NCBI GenBank assembly: GCA_002427735.1
Contig: DIYP01000013.1
Location: 1-64,000, forward strand
Direction: 5' to 3'
DNA from: Flavobacteriales bacterium UBA6051
Lineage (GTDB): Bacteria > Bacteroidota > Bacteroidia > Flavobacteriales_D > Crocinitomicaceae
DNA length: 64,000 nt
The notes under the pieces are model-generated. The model saw only the letters and a program-made list of their open reading frames with translations. It was not told where the DNA came from and ran no database searches. Below, piece after piece: positions 50,906 through 60,331 of this stretch. The position numbers and the translations under genes were made by a program. Within the stretch, counting starts at the first letter, position 1, and every line of letters begins with the position of its first letter.

Positions 50906-52306
50906 TTACTCAGTAAATATTTTTCCCGGGTTTAGAATCCCGTTGGGATCAAATATTGACTTAATATGGCGCATTAAGCTAAGACTTTTTTCAGTAAAGG
51001 GAATGTCCATATAGTCCTTCTGAACAAGCCCAATTCCGTGCTCGCCTGAGAGAGTTCCATTGAGGTTTACTACTTCTTCGAAAAGGGCTCTAATAGCTTT
51101 GGGAAGCTCTTCATTCCATTGGTGATCACTTAACTCACCTTTAATAATATTGACATGCAAATTCCCGTCACCTGCATGACCATAACAAACTGATTTGAAT
51201 CCATACTCATCACCAATTCTTTTTACGTGTGAGAGTAGTTCGGGTAATGCGTAGCGAGGAACGACAGTATCTTCTTCTTTATAGATTGAATTGGCTTTCA
51301 CTGCTTCTCCAACACTGCGTCTGAGTTTCCAGAGAGCATCTTTTTGTGCTTGCGTATCTGCGAACAAGATTTCGTCTGTTTGAAATCCGTCAAGTACTTC
51401 CATAATATCTGAACACTCATTCATTAAAACATCTGGATCGAAACCATCTACTTCGATTAGTAAATGAGCGGCATGATTTTCACCAATATTTACGGTAGAC
51501 TCTCCTAAAAAATCATGCGTCCAGAGTAAAGCATCCCGTTCCATAAATTCTAGTCCACTGGGAGTGATTCCCTTCTTGAAAATTGTAGAAACAGCAGCGC
51601 AAGCTTCTTCAGCATTATAGAATGGCACAAGCATCAACAAGTCATGCGTAGGATGAGGAATTAGTCGCAAAACGATTTTGGTGATGATACCGAGTGTTCC
51701 TTCAGAACCAACCATCAGTTGTGTCAAATTATATCCTGTTGCGTTCTTCAGGACGTTCGCACCTGTCCAGATAATTTCTCCTGTGGGAAGCACAACTTCC
51801 AGGTTTAGAACATAATCTGCTGTAACGCCATATTTCACGGCCTTTGGTCCTCCCGAGTTTTCTGAAACATTTCCACCAATGAAACAACTCCCTTTGCTTG
51901 CAGGATCGGGAGGGTAGAATAACCCTTTTTCCTTAACGGCTTCTTGCAATACTTGTGTGATTACCCCAGGTTCCGTTGTTACTTGTAAATTATCTTCATC
52001 AATGTGAAGTATACGATTAAACCGCTCCATGGACAAAGCAACACCTTTTTCAACCGGAATTGCACCGCCACTTAATCCGGTTCTTGCTCCAGAAGGTGTG
52101 ACAGGAATCTTGTGCATATTGCAATATGCGAGAATGGAAGCGACTTCTTCTGCAGTTTCTGGTTTAAGCACAATTTCGGGTAGAACGTATAAGTCTTCGG
52201 TTTCATCGTGACTATACTTCTCTATATTGCCTATATCTGTAAAACAGCGTTCGGGAAGTAAACTGGAAAAATAAGTGATGTGTTCTTCTAGAAGTGAGGT
52301 AAACAT
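50906..52306 (-). CDS. FAD-linked oxidase, GlcD/D-lactate dehydrogenase-like
   Basis: A 466-residue flavoprotein of the glycolate oxidase GlcD / D-lactate dehydrogenase family. The PCMH-type FAD domain (VTPSGARTGLSGGAIPVEKGV, SCFIGGNVSENSGGPKAVKYG, VGSEGTLGIIT) and the C-terminal CYGHAGDGNLHVNI and GEHGIGL are all seen. It probably oxidises a 2-hydroxy acid and feeds electrons into the quinone pool or a cytochrome. Substrate not decidable; GlcE and GlcF partners are absent. Monocistronic. Confidence 0.93.
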   Translation of the reverse strand: MFTSLLEEHITYFSSLLPERCFTDIGNIEKYSHDETEDLYVLPEIVLKPETAEEVASILAYCNMHKIPVTPSGARTGLSGGAIPVEKGVALSMERFNRILHIDEDNLQVTTEPGVITQVLQEAVKEKGLFYPPDPASKGSCFIGGNVSENSGGPKAVKYGVTADYVLNLEVVLPTGEIIWTGANVLKNATGYNLTQLMVGSEGTLGIITKIVLRLIPHPTHDLLMLVPFYNAEEACAAVSTIFKKGITPSGLEFMERDALLWTHDFLGESTVNIGENHAAHLLIEVDGFDPDVLMNECSDIMEVLDGFQTDEILFADTQAQKDALWKLRRSVGEAVKANSIYKEEDTVVPRYALPELLSHVKRIGDEYGFKSVCYGHAGDGNLHVNIIKGELSDHQWNEELPKAIRALFEEVVNLNGTLSGEHGIGLVQKDYMDIPFTEKSLSLMRHIKSIFDPNGILNPGKIFTE

Positions 52307-52441
52307 GTTTCAAATGTAGGAATTATGAAAGGATATGGATAGCGAAGTAGCCTTGATAACGTTCGTTTTAAGTCGTTAATTGGCATTGTATTTGCGCGAG
52401 TTGAACCAGATTCAGTTAATTTAGTAGAAATAAGCGATCAG

Positions 52442-52867
52442 ATGAAAAATACAATAACCCTAGCCATTCTCTTTTTATTCTTTACTTGCACGACTTTCGC
52501 TCAAGAAATCAAGTTTAAGAAAGGATTTGTCTTGTGGGATGGTGAAAAGGTCATGGAGTATCGAATTGAGAATTTTGGGAACGAGTTTTATCTATACGAG
52601 TTGGGAAAAACAGATGAGGAAGAAATCGTGCTTATTATGGCGCGAGATAATAATACCAAGGAGTTTAAGGATGATGATTACAACAAAATATACTTTTCTA
52701 AACAAAAGCAATCACTGGAAATTAGCCAGAGTTACATGTTTAAGGCTCAGATAGAAAAGATGATTCGGAAGAAGGTGATCAGTAAGTTCGGAACGGTAGA
52801 TGAGGCAAATATGCAGGCCTACATTGATAAGTTTGATGAAGATTTGCCACAACTATTGAGGCCTTAG
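52442..52867 (+). CDS. Hypothetical exported protein
   Basis: A 141-residue protein with a cleavable signal peptide (ending TTFAQ, about 20). The mature part has repeated short strands and charged helices (KKGFVLWDGEKVMEYRIENF, MIRKKVISKFGTVDEANM) and no domain I can name. A TTTG with TAATTTAG spaced by 22 bases lies upstream. It is convergent with the PorE-like gene and shares the bidirectional terminator. Confidence 0.6.
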   Translation: MKNTITLAILFLFFTCTTFAQEIKFKKGFVLWDGEKVMEYRIENFGNEFYLYELGKTDEEEIVLIMARDNNTKEFKDDDYNKIYFSKQKQSLEISQSYMFKAQIEKMIRKKVISKFGTVDEANMQAYIDKFDEDLPQLLRP

Positions 52868-52891
52868 TCTTATTGTATGAACAAAGAATAT

Positions 52892-52925
52892 AAAAAGGGG
52901 CAATGAAAATTCATTGCCCCTTTTT
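52892..52925. terminator. Bidirectional terminator
   Basis: A near-perfect 16-bp stem, AAAAAGGGGCAATGAA / TTCATTGCCCCTTTTT, serves the convergent genes at 52442 and 52963. Confidence 0.92.
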
Positions 52926-52962
52926 ACTATCTATCACTTCTAAAAAGAAGTTTTTAATCAGA

Positions 52963-55032
52963 TCAATTCGCTTTGATCTCAAACTCTGTACGACGGTTTT
53001 GTTGTCTTCCGTCAGCAGTTCCGTTAGATGCAATTGGCTTTGAAGAGCCATATCCCATGGCTGTCATACGACCAGCGGCAACTCCTTTTCCTTTCAAATA
53101 ATTAACAACCGCTTGCGCTCTATCTTGAGACAGTTTGGCGTTCAGGGATGCTGAACCAGTGTTGTCAGTATGTCCAGAAATTTCAATTTTCAATGATGGA
53201 ACATCCTTCATGAGTTTTACCAATCGATCAAGCTCAGTGTTAGACTCTGGTCGCAATGTTGATTTTCCGGTATCAAAGAAAATATTGCGTAAAGCGATTT
53301 TGCTTCCAACCGCAATGTTTTTCAATTCAATCACCTTATTAACGAGATTGTCAGCTGCACCTTTTGGAATATCGAAGTTCTCGGAGTGGAAAAGATATCC
53401 TTCAGCTTTTACAGCAATTCCGTAGTTTTTACCAGAAGCGAGCGTGATAATGAACTTACCAGTAGCACTATTCGTTGTGAATGTTTCGATTACTTTTCCA
53501 GTAGCATTGTCGGTAATCTCAATGTTGGCTTGAACCGCCTTTTTCGTCATGGCATCAATCGTTTTACCCTTAAACACGGTAAATGATTTCTTATTGACGT
53601 CTACTTTAGTTTCAATTGAATTATCCTTCATCGGGTTTACAATGGAAGCAAGTAAGTAATCTTCCGTAGCCATAACAGGCGCTTTTTCTGGTCCCCAGAA
53701 AGTCACCTTGTAAAGGTCAAAACCGCCTTTTCCTCCTTCTCTGTTAGAAGCAATATACGCGTATTTGCCATTGGCCGTTGTCGAAAAGAAAAAGTCATCG
53801 TAAGGTGTATTGATCGGATATCCCATATTTACAGGTTTTCCCCATGTACCTTGCGTTTTCTCGGAAACGAAGATGTCATAGCCACCATAAGAATCTCCGC
53901 CTTGTGACGCCAGATACATTGTTTCCCCATCAATGGCGATGTAAATAGGACCGTCATTGAACTTACTGTTCACGGTGGAAATCATTTGTGCTGCCATGTA
54001 GTTCTTTTGAATTTTACTCTGCATGCTACTATACATAACCTCAAATCCATTTGATCGCGTAGCGTGATCTCTTGCAAAGTAAATACTCCAGCCGTCATCA
54101 CTGTATGCTGCAAAAACCTCATTGGCCTTTTTAGAAGAGATTTGGAAAGGCATTTCTTTTGGAGAGGACCAGTTGAGTCCTGAAAGAGTACTTTCCATAA
54201 TGTCCATTTGACCATCAATTGATCTATGAAGCAACATCTTTGTTCCGTCATAGCTGAGGTTATTCGAAATATCATCAGCTTCTGTATTTACCCCTCCTTT
54301 GATTTTTTCAGGCTTTGCCCACTTACCATCGGAAAGTGACGAGGAATAAATGTCCTTATCATAACTTCCGGCTTCATTTGGTGTATGTCCATTTGGTTTG
54401 TCAGAAGTAAAAATGATTTCTCCACCGTCTGTAGATACAGAAGGAGCAAAGTCATTGTATTCGGAATTCAAAGCACTTACGTTGTCTACCCATGCTCGAA
54501 TTGGAGATGCCACCGCACCACGTGCAGCACGACATTCTTTTTTCCCTTTACTCACGAACTTATTGAAGTTATCGGCTTTCTTATAGACAGCTTCAAAAGC
54601 TTCATAGGCCTTGATCGCCTCGGCAAACTTATTGTCTAGTTGAAGAGCTTTAGCATAATAGAACTTCATAAAGTTGTCACATTCGGGATCCAATTTATTC
54701 GCCTCATAAATGTATTTGATTCCTTTTTGACTGTAAGGTGAGTTGATGTAGCATACGCCAATCTTGAAATTGAGTGAAGCATTGTTAGGGTTGAACTTTT
54801 GCGCTTTGTCATATTCAATTAATGCAAGTTCATAGTTCAAACCTGGGCCTTTTACATTAAATATGGCTTCATTCCCTAAAGCAAAATATTCATCTCCTTT
54901 TTTTATCGCTTCAACAGCGGCCTTAAAGCCATCCTTATCATCTTTGAAATTTCCGGCCTTAAACTCTACATTCTGTGCGTTAACAGCAAACAGGAAAGAG
55001 AGAATCGTACATGTTAATATATATCTAATCAT
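52963..55032 (-). CDS. PorE-like OmpA family protein (TPR, PD40 propeller, CRD, OmpA)
   Basis: A 689-residue envelope protein. After a signal peptide (ending AVNAQ) come TPR-type helices (about 40-160), a PD40/WD40-like propeller with FAPSVSTDGGEIIFTSDKPN and YAYIASNREGGKGGFDLY, a carboxypeptidase-regulatory-like domain (about 480-570) and a C-terminal OmpA domain with NIFFDTGKSTLRPES and a peptidoglycan-binding ISGHTDNTG. This domain order matches PorE, a T9SS component that links the outer-membrane complex to peptidoglycan. I cannot prove orthology without a search. A TPR gene lies 12 bases upstream. Confidence 0.85.
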   Translation of the reverse strand: MIRYILTCTILSFLFAVNAQNVEFKAGNFKDDKDGFKAAVEAIKKGDEYFALGNEAIFNVKGPGLNYELALIEYDKAQKFNPNNASLNFKIGVCYINSPYSQKGIKYIYEANKLDPECDNFMKFYYAKALQLDNKFAEAIKAYEAFEAVYKKADNFNKFVSKGKKECRAARGAVASPIRAWVDNVSALNSEYNDFAPSVSTDGGEIIFTSDKPNGHTPNEAGSYDKDIYSSSLSDGKWAKPEKIKGGVNTEADDISNNLSYDGTKMLLHRSIDGQMDIMESTLSGLNWSSPKEMPFQISSKKANEVFAAYSDDGWSIYFARDHATRSNGFEVMYSSMQSKIQKNYMAAQMISTVNSKFNDGPIYIAIDGETMYLASQGGDSYGGYDIFVSEKTQGTWGKPVNMGYPINTPYDDFFFSTTANGKYAYIASNREGGKGGFDLYKVTFWGPEKAPVMATEDYLLASIVNPMKDNSIETKVDVNKKSFTVFKGKTIDAMTKKAVQANIEITDNATGKVIETFTTNSATGKFIITLASGKNYGIAVKAEGYLFHSENFDIPKGAADNLVNKVIELKNIAVGSKIALRNIFFDTGKSTLRPESNTELDRLVKLMKDVPSLKIEISGHTDNTGSASLNAKLSQDRAQAVVNYLKGKGVAAGRMTAMGYGSSKPIASNGTADGRQQNRRTEFEIKAN

Positions 55033-55044
55033 CGTTCTATTCGT

Positions 55045-56142
55045 TTAGTTACCGCAATTTCCAGCGTAGTAATTTTTACCAGTTTCTGATCCAAGTTCTT
55101 TCGCCTTAAGCCAATCTTCGCATGCACCATCCATATCTCGTGTCATTTCTTTCGCCATTCCACGATTTACATATGCCGCAGCATTTTCCTTGTCCATTTT
55201 GACTGCTTTATTCCCCCATTCAAGTGCTTTTTTGTACTCTTTCTTTTTAAAGTGTATCCCACTTAAGTTGGCAGCGGCAGGAGAGTAATCCGATTTTATA
55301 CCCAATGCCTTATTGAAGTCTTTAGCCGCATCATCTAATCTTCCCTGGTTCATTTGTACAACACCTCTGTTGTTATACGCCAAGTGAAAGTTTGCGTCGA
55401 TCGATATTGCTCTATTGAATGCCGCCAATGCACCGGTATAATCCTTCATTTTCGACTTGGTAGTTCCAATATTGTTCAAAACGAAAGCCATCTGCGGATT
55501 CTTGCGAATGGCTGTTTCATAGTCAGCGAGTGCCTTTGAATAGTCACCTTTCATACGGTGGGAAGATCCTCGGTCGTTATAAGCATTTACAAAACTCTCG
55601 TCCAATTGAATCGTCTTAGAGAATTTTTGGATGGCCCCATCATAGTCTTGCTGAAGGAAACGTAGTGTTGCATAATTATAATACGCCTTGGGATTGTTTC
55701 CGTCGAGTTTGATAGACTTATCATAATCTTCTTCAGCTTTCAGATAATCATTGAGTCCCTGATAAGATCTGCCGCGCTGAAAATAAGCTTTGGAATAAGC
55801 CGGTTTTAATTCAATTAGTCTGGTTAACGTTTTTACGCCATCATTGAATTTCTCAACCTCATTTTCAGCAACGCCTTTATTGTAATAGGCAGCAGTAAAA
55901 TTAGGGTCCAGTTGAATCGATTTTCTGAACTCTTCAATGGATTGCGCATATTTTTTCTTTGAAAAAAGTTCGATTCCTCTGTTATAAGCTTCCTGACTTT
56001 TAGCGATAGCTTCATTTTCCAGGTTCAGCGCCGTTATTGAGTCCCGATATGCTTGTTCTTCGGGGGTTAACTCATCTACCTGCGCAAAGGATAAAGTTCC
56101 GATACTCAGAAAGAGTATCATCAGATACGGTTTTAGTTTCAT
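55045..56142 (-). CDS. TPR-repeat exported protein
   Basis: A 365-residue protein with a signal peptide (ending SFAQ, about 21) and then about nine TPR units along its length, for example YNKGVAENEVEKFNDGVKTL, FQRGRSYQGLNDYLKAEEDY and YNNRGVVQMNQGRLDDAAKDF. It is likely a periplasmic scaffold. It is the first gene of a two-gene operon with the PorE-like protein and may assist T9SS assembly, which is inference. ATG 56142 is chosen; the preceding GTG at 56145 would add one residue. Confidence 0.87.
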   Translation of the reverse strand: MKLKPYLMILFLSIGTLSFAQVDELTPEEQAYRDSITALNLENEAIAKSQEAYNRGIELFSKKKYAQSIEEFRKSIQLDPNFTAAYYNKGVAENEVEKFNDGVKTLTRLIELKPAYSKAYFQRGRSYQGLNDYLKAEEDYDKSIKLDGNNPKAYYNYATLRFLQQDYDGAIQKFSKTIQLDESFVNAYNDRGSSHRMKGDYSKALADYETAIRKNPQMAFVLNNIGTTKSKMKDYTGALAAFNRAISIDANFHLAYNNRGVVQMNQGRLDDAAKDFNKALGIKSDYSPAAANLSGIHFKKKEYKKALEWGNKAVKMDKENAAAYVNRGMAKEMTRDMDGACEDWLKAKELGSETGKNYYAGNCGN

Positions 56143-56256
56143 CACGACTTAGCGGTTTTAAAAAATTGGAAATCCAAAATACAAACTTTGGGCCGAACTG
56201 CTTGAAGAAGTTATCAACAATGGAAAAATGTTAATTTAGCAGTACAAATAAAACGT

Positions 56257-57465
56257 ATGTCAAAGGAAGTATTTATCGTGGATGGAATCCGCACACCTAT
56301 TGGGAATTTCGGAGGAACATTATCTGCTGTTAGAACAGATGATTTAGGAGCACATGTTATCAAAGAGTTGTTGGCAAGAAATTCGACGTTGGACCCTCTT
56401 TTAATTGAAGATGTTTTGTTCGGTTGTGCGAATCAGGCAGGTGAAGACAATAGAAACGTGGCACGCATGTCTGGATTACTTGCAGGGTTACCTTGGCAAG
56501 TTGGTGGTGAAACGATTAATCGTCTTTGTGCTTCCGGGATGGCTTCGACAATCAATGCTTCCCGTGCGATTAAGGATGGGGCCGGAGACATTTATATTTC
56601 TGGTGGAGTGGAGAACATGACAAGAGGTCCATGGGTAATTTCGAAAGTATCAAAGGCTTTCGGACGAGATGCACAGATGCATGACTCATCATTTGGATGG
56701 CGTTTTATTAATCCGAAGATGGAAGAGTTATATGGAACGGATGGAATGGGGATGACTGCGGAGAATTTATGCGAAAAGTATGGCATCGAGCGTGAAGCGC
56801 AGGATAAGTTTGCGCTTTGGTCACAACAAAAAGCCACAGCTGCCATGAACTCTGGTCGATTGGCTGAGGAAATTGTACCTGTATCAATTCCGCAACGAAA
56901 GAAAGATCCTATTGTATTTGATACGGATGAATTTATTAGACCTACTTCAACGATTGAGGGGTTAACTAAACTGCGTCCTGCATTTAGAAAAGATGGTTCG
57001 GTAACTGCCGGAAATTCTTCTGGTCTCAACGATGGTGCGGCAGCGCTATTGGTTGCTTCGGAGGATGCTGTAAACAAGCATGGGATGAAACCACTAGCTC
57101 GTATTGTTGGTGGAGCTATTGCCGGTGTTGAGCCGCGAATCATGGGAATTGGTCCTGTTTACGCTTCGCAAAAAGTACTTGAAAGAACCGGGTTAAGCCT
57201 GGACCAAATGGATATTTTAGAGTTGAATGAGGCGTTTGCAGCGCAGGTATTAGCATGTACACGTAAGTTGGGCTTGGAAGACAATGATGAACGTATTAAT
57301 CCAAATGGTGGTGCCATTGCACTCGGACATCCCTTGGGTATGACAGGAGCGCGAATTCTTCATAGCGCAGCGTTAGAACTCCAGAAGTCAAATAAACGAT
57401 ATGCGCTTGTAAGCATGTGTATTGGTGTTGGACAAGGATACGCAACCATTTTAGAAAAAGCCTAA
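56257..57465 (+). CDS. Acetyl-CoA C-acyltransferase (thiolase)
   Basis: A 402-residue thiolase. Catalytic residues are Cys91 in NRLCASGMAS, His in GHPLGMTGAR and Cys in CIGVGQGYA near the C-terminus. The length and the start VFIVDGIRTPIGNFGG fit the degradative thiolase family, including beta-ketoadipyl-CoA thiolase (PaaJ/PcaF) and FadA. It cleaves 3-ketoacyl-CoA to acetyl-CoA and a shorter acyl-CoA. The exact substrate is not decidable. Forty-two bases separate it from the next gene. Confidence 0.93.
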   Translation: MSKEVFIVDGIRTPIGNFGGTLSAVRTDDLGAHVIKELLARNSTLDPLLIEDVLFGCANQAGEDNRNVARMSGLLAGLPWQVGGETINRLCASGMASTINASRAIKDGAGDIYISGGVENMTRGPWVISKVSKAFGRDAQMHDSSFGWRFINPKMEELYGTDGMGMTAENLCEKYGIEREAQDKFALWSQQKATAAMNSGRLAEEIVPVSIPQRKKDPIVFDTDEFIRPTSTIEGLTKLRPAFRKDGSVTAGNSSGLNDGAAALLVASEDAVNKHGMKPLARIVGGAIAGVEPRIMGIGPVYASQKVLERTGLSLDQMDILELNEAFAAQVLACTRKLGLEDNDERINPNGGAIALGHPLGMTGARILHSAALELQKSNKRYALVSMCIGVGQGYATILEKA

Positions 57466-57507
57466 CTACCAGCCAACTAGAACTTACTATAAAACGTCAT
57501 TACTACA

Positions 57508-59091
57508 ATGAAAAGACTTACTGTGTTACTGCTTTTGTCTCTTATGGCATTTGCCTGTAAGAAAGAAAAGACGGTATGGGAAAGTGATTGGGCCGCCCCG
57601 TTGATTAACGATACGCTTTCATTAGCGAATTTGACGAATGATTCAACATTAAGTGAATCAAGCGGTTTCTATGAACTCGATTTAACCAGAACACTCTTTA
57701 ATTTAAAAGTATCAGACTTTGTTGCTATTCCTGATACAACCATTATCGAGAACTTTGTTCCTGCTGGCGCATTCAACGTGAATCCTGGAGGAACATTCTC
57801 TCAACCAGCTTCTGATGGGCATGTGATTAATCTGGATGAGATTCAGTTAAAGCACATTATCTTAAAAGCAGGGTACATTGATGTTAGGGTGGAGAATCCG
57901 CTTGGAACAACCACAGTCTTCAATGTACAATTACCTGGAACAGCAAAAAATGGAGTGCCTTTCTCTAATCAGTATGCGGCCCCACCAGGTACTCAGGCGA
58001 ATCCAGGAGTTGCCGAAGAGTCCATTGATCTTGCTGGCTACGAAATTGACCTAACAGGATCTTCAGGGGGTGATTTTAATGTATTACAATCGTTGATTTC
58101 TGTATCAACAGATGTTAATGGACCTGCCGTTTTCGTTACACCATCAGATGTAACTAAAGTTGAGGCGACTTTTCGTGATGTAGAAATCAGTTATGCCCGA
58201 GGTTACTTCGGAAATCGTGTCGTGGCTGATACATCGGACTTGAATTTGGATGTTATGAATGCCGTGGCCTCAGGAATGATTGATTTGCCAAACACTTCAA
58301 TCACATTTAAAATTGAAAACGGAATCAAAGTAAGTGCTGAAGGGACAATTACCATTGCAGAGAATGTCAACAATACGGGTAGCCTAGTTCAGTTAACAGG
58401 AGGGCAAATGGGATCATCGTTCAATATTGATCCAGCGACGGGCACATGGGATGCATTGAATCCTTCAGTCAAGACTATCAACTTTAACAGTTCAAACAGC
58501 AATATTGAGGATTACATTGAAAATCTGGGAGCGAAACACAAGCTTGGGTATAAGCTACAGATGAATCCTTGGGGAAATGTTTCCGGAGGATACGACGAAC
58601 TCTTCGAAACGAGTAAACTCAGAATTCTGATGGAGGCAAATATGCCGCTAAATATTGGTGTTGATCAATTGGTGTTGAGAGATACTTTCGATGTTCAGAT
58701 CAATCAAGACCCTGATAAAACACGTATTAAATCGGGAGAATTAATACTGCAAGCAAGCAATGGTTTCCCCATCTCTGGTTCTATTAAGTTACACTTAAGA
58801 AATGAAGCAGGTACTGTCTTGCATACAATTGCAGGATCAAGTGAATTGGCCTCAGGGTTGTTTGGGAATTACAGTGCTGAACACGGCTTTAGTGTAGCGA
58901 ATTCTGAAATTCGATTTGTACTTTCTGAAGAAGTGTTGAATGATATTAATGATGTATATAGCATTGTAGTGGAGTCGACCTTTAATTCACTCGATCCTAA
59001 TACGGGGGTAAGCGCTCAAATGAGTATTCCTTTTGGTGCTTTTCTCGCGGTTAAGTTAAAGACGAAGTTAACTTCTGAAAACAAGTTCTGA
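57508..59091 (+). CDS. Large hypothetical lipoprotein
   Basis: A 527-residue lipoprotein: residues 1-16 form the signal and Cys17 follows LMAFAC. The mature part is rich in Asn, Ser, Thr and Val, with many short strands, which suggests a large beta-structured envelope protein. I recognise no domain. It is the first gene of a three-gene unit; the barrel gene starts 1 base after its stop, and the T9SS protein follows. Lipoprotein plus barrel pairs of this type are common in Bacteroidota envelope systems. Confidence 0.7.
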   Translation: MKRLTVLLLLSLMAFACKKEKTVWESDWAAPLINDTLSLANLTNDSTLSESSGFYELDLTRTLFNLKVSDFVAIPDTTIIENFVPAGAFNVNPGGTFSQPASDGHVINLDEIQLKHIILKAGYIDVRVENPLGTTTVFNVQLPGTAKNGVPFSNQYAAPPGTQANPGVAEESIDLAGYEIDLTGSSGGDFNVLQSLISVSTDVNGPAVFVTPSDVTKVEATFRDVEISYARGYFGNRVVADTSDLNLDVMNAVASGMIDLPNTSITFKIENGIKVSAEGTITIAENVNNTGSLVQLTGGQMGSSFNIDPATGTWDALNPSVKTINFNSSNSNIEDYIENLGAKHKLGYKLQMNPWGNVSGGYDELFETSKLRILMEANMPLNIGVDQLVLRDTFDVQINQDPDKTRIKSGELILQASNGFPISGSIKLHLRNEAGTVLHTIAGSSELASGLFGNYSAEHGFSVANSEIRFVLSEEVLNDINDVYSIVVESTFNSLDPNTGVSAQMSIPFGAFLAVKLKTKLTSENKF

Positions 59092-59092
59092 T

Positions 59093-60331
59093 ATGAAGAT
59101 TTTTCAAGTTATACTGGTTCTTTTTTCTCTGCTTTTTTGTGTGCAATTGCAAGCACAAATTTTACCTATTGAATATGATACGTTAAAGCGGAATAATCAT
59201 GAGATTGTTTTGGAAGGTGGAGTCGACTTTTATGCAACGGCTGTTCAAAGAGATATTTTTTCAAAGTTTATACAAGGTGGATTAATCACTTCTGAAATGA
59301 AGGATAATTCTTTCAATCGTCATAAAGGCGTGAACCGACTGGGAGCCTTAGCCGGTGGCGAAATTGAATATCATAATTTTTCAAAGAAGCTTTTCAAGAA
59401 GAAAGATTGGGGGTATGTGATCAAAGGTGGCTATCATTTCTTCGCAGGAATGATTTATTCGCAGGACCTGTTCGGATTGGCTTTCTATGGAAATGAAAGA
59501 TACATGGGGGAGACGATTGATTTTTCAGGAACAAATGTTTCCTATATGGCTTTTCAAAAGGTCGGTTTTGGGATGATCGATAATAAAACAAAATCTTCCG
59601 TTTCATTAAACGTTTACAATATCAGTGATCGGTTCACGGCGAATTTCAGAACTGCTGAACTTTTCCAAGATGCTGCGGGAGATAATCTTTCATTAGAAAT
59701 GGACGGCGAGGTTGAACTTCGTAATAGTAATAATTTTAGCCAAGGGGTAGGACTGGGGCTGGATTTGGATTTTAAAGTACCTGTAGCATGGGGTAAGGAA
59801 GGTAGAAAGGCGTTTCTTAGATTTCAGGCTCAAAATGTTGGAGTCGCTTACCTCTATGAAAAACAAAAGGTTTATTCTTTTGATACAACGTTTGAATTCA
59901 ATGGATTAACATTCGAGCAAGTCATTGGCGATAATTCTATTTTAAGTGATTCGCTGAACATTTTGGATACTCTTGGGATTTCTTCCAATGACCGAAATCG
60001 AACTGTTATGTTACCTGGGTTCATACAAATTGGTAAGATTGTGGATGAGCATTATGACGGACAGCTACAATCTTTCTTTGGCTTGCGCTTATATCCTTCA
60101 TTGATTTATAGTCCTTACGTTTTTGCCGGATTAGATTATCACCCTGCTGATTGGGTGAGAATTGGAGTGAATGCAGCTTACGGAGGTTTTGGAGGTTTTA
60201 GAGCGGGACTTTACTCGAGTTTTTCGTTTAATAATTATTCATTGGGATTGGGTAGTGAGAACATTCTTGGCTTTTTCACCAAGAAATCGAGCGGTCAATC
60301 TTTACTAATACGTTTGAGATGCGCATTTTAA
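59093..60331 (+). CDS. Outer-membrane barrel, DUF5723-like
   Basis: A 412-residue protein with a signal peptide (ending LQLQAQ) and a barrel-like pattern of alternating strands. It includes an early EIVLEGGVDFYATAV, a middle KVGFGMIDNKTKSSVSLNVYN and a final LIRLRCAF. It resembles the DUF5723 barrel at 38745 in style. It is tightly coupled to the lipoprotein upstream and overlaps the T9SS gene downstream by 13 bases. The three likely act together at the outer membrane. Confidence 0.75.
   Translation: MKIFQVILVLFSLLFCVQLQAQILPIEYDTLKRNNHEIVLEGGVDFYATAVQRDIFSKFIQGGLITSEMKDNSFNRHKGVNRLGALAGGEIEYHNFSKKLFKKKDWGYVIKGGYHFFAGMIYSQDLFGLAFYGNERYMGETIDFSGTNVSYMAFQKVGFGMIDNKTKSSVSLNVYNISDRFTANFRTAELFQDAAGDNLSLEMDGEVELRNSNNFSQGVGLGLDLDFKVPVAWGKEGRKAFLRFQAQNVGVAYLYEKQKVYSFDTTFEFNGLTFEQVIGDNSILSDSLNILDTLGISSNDRNRTVMLPGFIQIGKIVDEHYDGQLQSFFGLRLYPSLIYSPYVFAGLDYHPADWVRIGVNAAYGGFGGFRAGLYSSFSFNNYSLGLGSENILGFFTKKSSGQSLLIRLRCAF

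Noticed and set aside
56592..57143. 183-residue open frame antisense to the thiolase
   Set aside because: It is a shadow of the thiolase reading frame: low-complexity Ser/Pro/Ala protein, no signal or motif, and the sense gene has all catalytic residues.
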